12,440 nucleotides of DNA from Bacillota bacterium. GTDB lineage: Bacteria > Bacillota > Clostridia > Peptostreptococcales > Anaerovoracaceae. Below are positions 1-7,871 of the stretch, in pieces (positions within the stretch are counted from its first letter, which is position 1; each line of letters starts with the position of its first letter). The translations under genes were made by a program, and so were the position numbers. The notes beneath the pieces are model-generated. The model worked only from the letters and a program-made list of their open reading frames with translations. It was not told where the DNA came from and ran no database searches. The DNA lies in the NCBI GenBank assembly GCA_016286935.1, contig JAEEUO010000010.1, forward strand, positions 1 to 12,440, written 5' to 3'.

Positions 1-1415
1 ATGTAGATCTTATCCGCGTATTTCGCGGCGACCTCGGCGAGTTCCGTCCGCCGCGCGTAGGCGTGGTGGCCGGGGCAGCCGTAGATGCCGACGATGCGGG
101 CGTCGGGGTTGTCGCGGCGGATCGAACCGTAGAGCTTTTCGAAGCTCATGCGGTTGTGGGCGTAATCGACGAGGATGAGCGTTCCGTCCTTCGCGGTAAA
201 AGGCTCCATCCGACCGGGGACGCGCGCGACCTCGAGGCCCTTCCGCACCGCTTCGAGCGGACAGCCGATCGCGAGGCACGCCGCGGCGGCCGCGAGCGCG
301 TTCTCGCCGTTGAAGAGGCCCGGCATCGTCAGCAGGACCGGCGTCGTAACGCCCTGCCATTCCATATCGAAGCGGACGTCGTTCCCCTCCGCGCGGAGAT
401 TGCGGCCGGTGAGCAGATCGAGTTTCTTCGGCGGGAGTCCGGTTTCGTCTCCGACCGGGTTCCGTTCCGCCATCGCGCGCTCCGCTTCGGCGAACCGGAT
501 CCGCGCCTCCCCGACCGCAACGGACGTTTCCGTTTCCTTCGGGCGATCGTCGAATCCGAACGCGATGAGCCGCTTCGCGGGCGAACGGAGCGCCGTTTCG
601 AGCGTCCTGCCCGCGTGTTCCGGAATGAGGTTCACGACGGCCGTCTCGCATTGTTTGAAGATGAGAAGCTTCGAGGTGTAATAGTCCTCGAAATCGGCGT
701 GTTCGATCGGCGAGATGTGGTCGGTCCCGATGTTCATGAAGACGCCGACGTCGTATTGGATCCCGAGCGTTCTGTGATATTTCAATGCCTGGCTCGAGAC
801 CTCCATCTCGACCGCTTCGATCCCGCTGTCGACGGCGTTGCGGAAGTGGCGGTAGATCTCGAACGATTCGGGGGTCGTAATGTGGGATTCCACGTCGATC
901 ACGCCGTCAAACGTATCGATGCCGGAAATGACCGCGGAGGGCTTCTTCCCGAGGCCCGCGTACCAGGCGTCGAGGATCGCGCGGATGTAGTACGTCACGG
1001 TCGATTTGCCTTTTGTTCCCGTCACGCCGATCGTCGCGAGCTCCGTCTCCGGGTCGCCGGTGAAGAGCTTCGCGAGGACGGGCATCGCGCGGCGGACGTC
1101 GGTCACCCGGACGAACGCGGGCATATCCTTAGGATCCGGAAGCGCGTCGGCAAGAATGCGGCTGTTGTCCTCCTCCGCAACCTACGCGAACGCGCCCTTC
1201 TCAACGGCCGAAACGAGGTACTTCGGCTGGAACTCGGCGCCCTTCACGACGAACAGAGTCCCCGGCGTAACCTCGCGCGAATCGAACGTCAGGTTCGAGA
1301 CCGGCTCGTCAAGCAGCGGTTCGCACCCTTTGCAGCCGTCCATTTCCAACAACCCGGCCTTGTTCAGCGCAAGTAAATAATTACTTAATGCAACTGTTTC
1401 CTGTTTCTTTGCCAT
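1..1415 (-). pseudogene. MurE-type Mur ligase, interrupted by an in-frame TAG and cut by the window edge
   Basis: This is a UDP-MurNAc-tripeptide synthetase homologue. MurE enzymes add the third stem amino acid (diaminopimelate or lysine) to UDP-MurNAc-Ala-Glu in the cytoplasm. The start at 1415 has an AAGGA site seven bases upstream. Seventy-seven codons give the N-terminal Mur ligase domain (LTFDSREVTPGTLFVVKG), then TAG at 1182-1184 interrupts it. The same frame continues with 393 sense codons and no stop to base 1. These contain the P-loop GVTGTKGKST, the MEVSSQAL motif, NIGTDHISPIEH and the C-terminal-domain motif DYAHNR, so the Mur core is otherwise intact. The specificity motif (DNPR for diaminopimelate in E. 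coli) lies beyond the edge, so the third amino acid cannot be called. GTKGKST in place of GTNGKT is typical of clostridial paralogues. The TAG sits where KGAFA-x-VAEED calls for one residue, and one base change from TAC (Tyr) would create it. It is the last gene seen in the cassette. It could be a true pseudogene, a reinitiated two-part gene, or a sequence error. Confidence 0.85.
1182..1184 (-). other. In-frame amber codon inside the MurE homologue
   Basis: On the minus strand the codons read GCG TTC GCG TAG GTT GCG GAG GAG. Homology continues without a frame change on both sides, so this is a nonsense substitution and not an indel. TAG acts as an ordinary stop elsewhere in the window (ends of the ATP-grasp gene at 2272 and of the deacetylase-like gene at 10122), which argues against general amber recoding. 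Confidence 0.9.
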
Positions 1416-1443
1416 TTCAGCATCCTTCGTTCGCTTTGATATG

Positions 1444-1469
1444 AAAAAACGGGGGATCGCGTCTCCCGT
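1444..1469 (-). terminator. Terminator-like hairpin between the racemase and the MurE homologue
   Basis: Read on the minus strand, ACGGG (1469-1465) pairs with CCCGT (1453-1449). The stem can extend inward by two pairs across one mismatch, and six T residues (1449-1444) follow directly. This is an intrinsic-terminator layout starting five bases after the racemase stop and ending about 28 bases before the MurE start. The stem is short (5+2 bp), so it may act as a partial terminator or attenuator that lowers MurE-homologue expression. Confidence 0.5.
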
Positions 1470-1474
1470 AGAGG

Positions 1475-2200
1475 TTACCTTGTCTCGCCGCCGCGCAGTT
1501 CGTGGCCGCAGATCTCGACGCAGCGCCGCGCGAGGATCTCCATCGCGTCGAGGTACATCTCTTCGGGCAGGCTGAACTTCTTTCCGAACACGGAAAGTTC
1601 CGTACAGCCGAGGATGAAGAGATCGACGCCCTCCGCGAGGAGTTCGTTGACGGCAGGCGTGATGTGGGACAGGCGCAGCGGCTTTCCGGCCTTGACGCCG
1701 TCGTAGATCACGCGCATGACGGCGGACTGGCCCTCCTCGCCCGGAACGGCCCACTTCAGCCCTTCCTGTTCGAGCGCGGTCTGGTAGAGCTTCGTGCGGA
1801 TCGTGCCGTCGGTCGCGAGGATGCCGATCTTCGTCCCGCCGGCCGCCTTCGCCGCCTTCGCGGTCTCGCGGATCATGTTGACGAGCGGGATCGAGACGGC
1901 TTTCTGGATCTCGTCGGCGAAATAATGGGACGTGTTGCAGGGGATCGCGATCGCGCAGCAGCCCTGTTTCTCAAGGCGCTTCGCGTCCGCGACGAGATAC
2001 TTCACGACGCCGGCCGTCTTCCCGGAAAGGATCGCCTCCGTCCGGTCGGGCATCGAGGCGTGGTTGAGGATGATCATGTTGAGATGGTCCTGGTCTCGGT
2101 CCGCTTTCGTGTTGCGGATGATCCGCTCATAGAAGAGTTCCGTCGCCTCGGGACCCATCCCGCCGATCACGCCGAGGATCTTCTCCTCCCGTTCCCACAT
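1475..2200 (-). CDS. Aspartate/glutamate racemase family protein
   Basis: This is a 241-residue cytoplasmic PLP-independent amino acid racemase of the Asp/Glu racemase family. The N-terminus carries the family signature GVIGGMGPEAT (residues 10-20). The two catalytic cysteines are visible: Cys88 in AIPCNTSHYF and Cys199 in ILGCTELS. Two-cysteine racemases interconvert L- and D-amino acids by deprotonating the alpha carbon. Length is normal for the aspartate racemase branch. The ATG at 2200 is chosen because AAGGAGG lies five bases upstream; the frame is open further 5' but that stretch overlaps the ATP-grasp gene and has no family similarity. It sits 71 bases after an ATP-grasp gene resembling D-aspartate ligase, so D-aspartate is the most likely product. 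Glutamate or broader specificity cannot be excluded from sequence alone. Confidence 0.9.
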   Translation of the reverse strand: MWEREEKILGVIGGMGPEATELFYERIIRNTKADRDQDHLNMIILNHASMPDRTEAILSGKTAGVVKYLVADAKRLEKQGCCAIAIPCNTSHYFADEIQKAVSIPLVNMIRETAKAAKAAGGTKIGILATDGTIRTKLYQTALEQEGLKWAVPGEEGQSAVMRVIYDGVKAGKPLRLSHITPAVNELLAEGVDLFILGCTELSVFGKKFSLPEEMYLDAMEILARRCVEICGHELRGGETR

Positions 2201-2230
2201 AATATCCTCCTTTTCCGCCGTTTTGTCCGT

Positions 2231-2248
2231 CCGCGGCCGGAGCCGCGG
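2231..2248 (-). other. Perfect 7-bp GC hairpin with a UCCG tetraloop in the leader of the racemase gene
   Basis: CCGCGGC at 2231-2237 and GCCGCGG at 2242-2248 are exact complements around a four-base loop. In the minus-strand transcript the loop is UCCG closed by a C-G pair, which fits the stable UNCG tetraloop class. No T-tract follows, so it is not an intrinsic terminator. It lies in the 71-base gap between the ATP-grasp stop and the racemase start, about 30 bases before the ATG, and may stabilise or mark a processing point in the polycistronic mRNA. Confidence 0.6.
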
Positions 2249-2271
2249 GTCTGAGATGGCCCTGAGAGGCT

Positions 2272-3492
2272 CTATTTGCCTCCCAGATCGTAGTATTTCG
2301 CGAATTTGTAATAGTGACCCAAAAGGTTCTTTTCGATCTTTAAACGGCGTTTCAGGGCCGAATCCGGACCGTACAGGAGCGGGTTCGAGACCTTGCCTTC
2401 CGCGATCAGCTTCCTCATCCGCGCGCGGTACTCCTCCTCGGGCACGTACTTGAACGCGACGCCCTTCGGCACGACCATCCACAGGCTCTCGTCCGTCACG
2501 ATCCGCTCGGGCAGGTCCTCGCCGTAGACGCGGTCCCGCACGACGAGCTCCGCGAGGTTCATCCCCGCGCCGGTGACGTAATAGTTCGAGCGGCCCTGGC
2601 GGGTGTTGATCTCAAACGCCTTGTATTTGCCGTCGCGGCGGTCGTATTTGATGTCGAAGTTCGAGAAGCCGGTGTAGTGGAGTTCCTCGAGGAGCGCCTT
2701 GAACTGCGCCTCGATCGTTTCGTTGTGTTCGGTGATGATGACGGCGTGGTTTCCGAGCCCGTGGGGCGTATGTTCCTCGAGCAGGACGTGGCCGAGGCAC
2801 ATCATCTTCACCTTTCCGTTGCGGTCCGAGTAGTTCGTCAGGACGCGCATGTACGTATCGTCGCCGGGGATGAAGTTCTGGATGATGACGGAATCGGTGT
2901 AGCCGGCGCCGTAGATGTCGCGGAGAACGCGGCGGACGTCTTCCACAGTCTGTTCCTTGTAGACTTTTTTCTGGGTCGGGTAGGGATGGAGCCAGTACTG
3001 GACGCCGTTCGAGGGCTTGATGATGAACGGTCCGCCGAACGGGAGCGTGAAATCGTCGCCCATTTCAGGCTTGTAGACGAACGTATCGGGATAGTCGACG
3101 CCGACCTTCCGGCAGAGTTCGTAGAAGCGTTCTTTGTGGATCAGGGAGTCCATCAGATCGACGGGGATGTACGGCGCAACGACGTTGTCGGGGTAGTTGC
3201 CGAGATTCGCCGAGATCAGCCGGACGTAGCTGTCGCCGCACCCGAGAAGCAGGACGGTCTCATCGCGGTGAGCTTCCGCGAACTCCGTCACGAGGCGGAG
3301 GAACGTGTCCTGTTCGTCCGCCTTCGGGTTCGGCGTGTAGTTGAGGATCGCGGAGCCGTAGCACGGCATCGTCGCGTATTTTCCGTAGGCGTAGGGCTTG
3401 ATGCCGAACGCTTCGTGGAAGGCGCGGCCCATCGAGTAGACGTTGATGTCGCCCGCGAAGAGAAGCGGAACGAACGGTTTAGTTGTTGACAT
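2272..3492 (-). CDS. ATP-grasp ligase, D-aspartate ligase (Aslfm)-like
   Basis: This 406-residue cytoplasmic ATP-grasp enzyme resembles, over its whole length, Enterococcus faecium Aslfm as I remember it; that enzyme attaches D-Asp to the lysine side chain of UDP-MurNAc-pentapeptide. Shared-looking blocks are the N-terminal FVPLLFAGDINVYSMGRAF, the nucleotide-binding IIKPSN (157-162), QNFIPGDDTYMRVL (205-218), MMCLGHVLLE, and TGFSNFDIKYDRRDGKY followed by the metal-binding FEINTRQGRSNYY (293-305). ATP-grasp ligases form an acyl-phosphate and then an amide bond. The ATG at 3492 overlaps the end of the DUF975 gene by 14 bases and has a GGAGG site upstream, so the two are translationally coupled. 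It ends in TAG, followed by the racemase that could supply D-Asp. The exact donor and acceptor are inferred; another carboxylate-amine ligase activity is possible. Confidence 0.85.
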   Translation of the reverse strand: MSTTKPFVPLLFAGDINVYSMGRAFHEAFGIKPYAYGKYATMPCYGSAILNYTPNPKADEQDTFLRLVTEFAEAHRDETVLLLGCGDSYVRLISANLGNYPDNVVAPYIPVDLMDSLIHKERFYELCRKVGVDYPDTFVYKPEMGDDFTLPFGGPFIIKPSNGVQYWLHPYPTQKKVYKEQTVEDVRRVLRDIYGAGYTDSVIIQNFIPGDDTYMRVLTNYSDRNGKVKMMCLGHVLLEEHTPHGLGNHAVIITEHNETIEAQFKALLEELHYTGFSNFDIKYDRRDGKYKAFEINTRQGRSNYYVTGAGMNLAELVVRDRVYGEDLPERIVTDESLWMVVPKGVAFKYVPEEEYRARMRKLIAEGKVSNPLLYGPDSALKRRLKIEKNLLGHYYKFAKYYDLGGK

Positions 3493-4252
3493 TGGCTTTG
3501 ACTTCCTCCGGGTCGAGACGGTGGAGATGGCCGACGAGCATCTCGTAGAACGCCACTTCGCTCATGCGGAAGTAGGCCGTCAGGAGCGACGAGAGGATCA
3601 CGTTGGCCAGTACGCCGATCCACAGGGACAGGCGCGACAGCGTAAAGTAGACGATCCCGACGAGGAACGCCCAGCCGATGAACGAGATGTGTAAGGTGAA
3701 GAGCTTCCAGCGGTTCCCGCGCATCAGTTCGCGCGACAGACGCATCGCCTGGATCGCGTTCAGTTCCGGATCGTCGTTCATCAGATAATAGCCCATCGCG
3801 TACGAGTACACGACGACGAGGCCCGGGATGACGAACAGGATCGAGCCGAGGACCGTGAGGATCATCGTAAGAACGTAGAACAGGAACGTTTTCCAGAAGT
3901 TCGCGAAGCCGAGGAAGATATCGAGCGTACGCGTCTCCCTGCGGCGGAAGATGTTCATGAGGAACGAGATCAGGCCGAACGACAGCGGGCCGCTGATCAG
4001 GAACGTATAAAGGCTGTCGACGTAGTAGTAGCGCGGGATCGTCGGGCGGACGCCGAACTGGTAGAAATCGAGGAGGATCTTCTGGAGTTCTTCCGCCGTC
4101 CAGGCCGAATCGCCCCAGATGAGGCTGGGGATGCTGAGAATGACCGAGGTGAAGCAGACGCCGGCGATCGCAAGCCACATATACGGACGGATCGCTTCGC
4201 GGGCGAGCATCCGCATAATGCTGTTCTTTTCGGTGATGATGATGTGTTTCAT
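3479..4252 (-). CDS. DUF975 family integral membrane protein
   Basis: This 257-residue protein has about five to six hydrophobic segments (near residues 26-46, 79-99, 120-155, 185-205 and 208-228). It carries the pattern I associate with DUF975: a DDPELNAIQAMRLSRELMRGN stretch (160-180) followed directly by RWKLFTLHISFIGW (181-194), and an FYEML motif near the C-terminus. The function of the family is not known. The ATG at 4252 is preceded by AAGGAG with five-base spacing, and a sigma-A-type promoter lies just upstream, so it is the first gene of its operon. Its last 14 bases overlap the D-aspartate-ligase-like gene, which suggests a linked envelope role, perhaps at the membrane site of cell-wall precursor work; this is inference. 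It ends in TAA. Confidence 0.8.
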   Translation of the reverse strand: MKHIIITEKNSIMRMLAREAIRPYMWLAIAGVCFTSVILSIPSLIWGDSAWTAEELQKILLDFYQFGVRPTIPRYYYVDSLYTFLISGPLSFGLISFLMNIFRRRETRTLDIFLGFANFWKTFLFYVLTMILTVLGSILFVIPGLVVVYSYAMGYYLMNDDPELNAIQAMRLSRELMRGNRWKLFTLHISFIGWAFLVGIVYFTLSRLSLWIGVLANVILSSLLTAYFRMSEVAFYEMLVGHLHRLDPEEVKANVNN

Positions 4253-4275
4253 GCGGTCTCCTTATTTGTCATTTT

Positions 4276-4304
4276 ATTATACGACAACCGGCGGTCCAAT
4301 GCAA
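4276..4304 (-). promoter_or_regulatory. Sigma-A promoter of the DUF975-ligase-racemase operon
   Basis: On the minus strand a -35 box TTGCAT (4304-4299) and a perfect -10 box TATAAT (4281-4276) are separated by exactly 17 bases. The box pair ends 23 bases before the ATG at 4252, so the predicted leader is very short, with the AAGGAG site in it. The promoter starts right after the T-tract and hairpin of the clpB terminator, so the two units are cleanly separated. Confidence 0.85.
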
Positions 4305-4319
4305 GAAAAGCGGCTTTTG

Positions 4320-4359
4320 AAAAAACCGGTCCGTCCGGCGGGATGCCGGGCGGACCGGT
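4320..4359 (-). terminator. Intrinsic terminator of clpB
   Basis: ACCGGTCCGTCCGGC (4325-4339) and GCCGGGCGGACCGGT (4345-4359) form a 15-position stem with one imperfect pair and a five-base loop. On the minus strand the stem is followed by a run of T residues (4325-4320). It lies 40 bases after the clpB stop, in the right orientation. The stem may also slow plus-strand transcription, but no plus-strand gene was seen. Confidence 0.9.
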
Positions 4360-4398
4360 TCGGTTTCGGATTCGGTTTTTCAACACGCCGAGGAGTGT

Positions 4399-6996
<2,598 letters not shown>

Positions 6997-7059
6997 CGGT
7001 TTCACCTCCGTTGGTCGTAGTTCTTTACACGTTCTATTTACCCACGCTTCCGTAAACAT

Positions 7060-7088
7060 AACATAAAAATTAGCACTCTTTTTGTGAG
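7060..7088 (-). promoter_or_regulatory. Candidate clpB promoter overlapping CIRCE
   Basis: Minus-strand CTCACA (7088-7083) and TATGTT (7065-7060) are 17 bases apart, each matching the sigma-A consensus at four of six positions. The -35 box sits within the CIRCE element, so HrcA bound there would block RNA polymerase, as expected. A second TATGTT at 7060-7055 is an alternative -10. The assignment rests on spacing and position only. Confidence 0.45.
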
Positions 7089-7096
7089 AGTGCTAA
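7070..7096. promoter_or_regulatory. CIRCE element (HrcA operator)
   Basis: TTAGCACTC (7070-7078), a nine-base spacer (7079-7087) and GAGTGCTAA (7088-7096) match the CIRCE consensus inverted repeat at all 18 arm positions. HrcA binds CIRCE and represses heat-shock genes, most often groESL and dnaK operons and in some lineages clpB. It lies 73 bases before the clpB start, in the only promoter region between clpB and the M50 gene. Confidence 0.97.
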
Positions 7097-7132
7097 AAAA
7101 TCTTTTTGGCGCGGTCGGCGCGGCGCCGGACC
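7095..7132 (-). terminator. Weak candidate terminator after the M50 protease gene
   Basis: In the minus-strand transcript GGTC-GGC (7132-7125, one bulged base) can pair with GCCGACC (7119-7113) around a five-base loop. The T-tract (7100-7095) begins only about 12 bases after the stem and is shared with the edge of CIRCE, so the arrangement is not canonical. It is the only terminator candidate between the M50 stop and the clpB promoter. Confidence 0.3.
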
Positions 7133-7134
7133 GG

Positions 7135-7848
7135 TCAGACGAACACGGAAACGATCGTGCGGAAGAGCCAGTTCACGGCCGGCGTGAGGATATAGTCCGT
7201 GAAGTTGAAAAGGATCAGGACCATCAGGACGATGTAGCCGTACTGGTAGGCGTAGTGGTAGACCTTCGTCCGGCGGAGGTTGAAGATCTCCGTCACGACG
7301 TTGAAGCCGTCGAGCGGCGGAACGGGGATGAGGTTGAAGACGCAGAGCACAAGGTTGATGACGACGATGTTCTGGAGGACTGTGTAGAGGAGATCGCCGA
7401 AGTCCCCGGCGAACAGTTCCGTCTTCTGGAGGAGAAGCACCCAGATGCCGCAGAACACGAACGCGAGGAGCACGTTCATCACGACGCCCGCGAGCGCGAC
7501 GAGAAGCATGTCGAGACGCTTTTTCTTGAAGTTTTCGGGATTGATCTCGACGGGGCGGCCCCAGCCGAAGCCGACGAACAGCAGGCAGAAGAAGCCGACC
7601 GGATCGATGTGGGCGACCGGATTCAGCGTCACGCGGCCCTGGCGGCGCGGCACGTCGTCGCCCGACAGCTCCGCGACCTTCGCGTGGGCGAATTCGTGGA
7701 AGCTGATCGCGATGATGATGGCCGGGAGCGAGAGCAGCGTCTGGACGAGCCATTCGCGGACGGAGCCGTATGGGTTGTTGATGACCCGCTCGACGACGAT
7801 GAAGAGCATGCAGATGAGCGTGATCGGGCTGATGAACAGATTGCGCAT
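7135..7848 (-). CDS. M50 family (site-2 protease type) membrane metalloprotease
   Basis: This 237-residue polytopic membrane protein belongs to the compact M50 peptidases, related to B. subtilis YwhC-type proteins and lacking a PDZ domain. The zinc-binding motif HEFAH is at residues 51-55, inside a hydrophobic helix, and the third-ligand region NLIPVPPLDG is at 172-181 with Asp180. The family cleaves transmembrane segments inside the membrane. About five hydrophobic segments are visible (about 5-20, 33-55, 83-97, 113-141 and 155-178, with another near 203-218). The ATG at 7848 has CAGGAG six bases upstream; the frame is open for a long way 5' but that part is antisense-like shadow of the neighbouring gene. 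It starts 23 bases after the 747-residue protein, probably in the same transcript. A membrane-anchored neighbour could be a substrate, but nothing in the sequence proves it. Confidence 0.92.
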   Translation of the reverse strand: MRNLFISPITLICMLFIVVERVINNPYGSVREWLVQTLLSLPAIIIAISFHEFAHAKVAELSGDDVPRRQGRVTLNPVAHIDPVGFFCLLFVGFGWGRPVEINPENFKKKRLDMLLVALAGVVMNVLLAFVFCGIWVLLLQKTELFAGDFGDLLYTVLQNIVVINLVLCVFNLIPVPPLDGFNVVTEIFNLRRTKVYHYAYQYGYIVLMVLILFNFTDYILTPAVNWLFRTIVSVFV

Positions 7849-7871
7849 GGTGGTCTCCTGATTGGGGTCTC

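Noticed and set aside
1182..1184. Recoding of TAG as a sense codon in this genome
   Set aside because: TAG ends the ATP-grasp gene and the deacetylase-like gene at the expected places, in the second case six bases before the next start. TAA and TGA are also used as stops, so the standard code fits.
2201..2482. N-terminal extension of the racemase frame back to 2482
   Set aside because: It overlaps the conserved C-terminus of the ATP-grasp gene, encodes low-complexity sequence, and the ATG at 2200 has a near-perfect ribosome binding site.
6997..7059. Upstream ATG giving ClpB a 21-residue N-terminal extension
   Set aside because: The extension lacks ClpB similarity and lies in the leader, whereas the ATG at 6996 has a GGAGGTG site at ideal spacing and begins the standard Clp N-domain.
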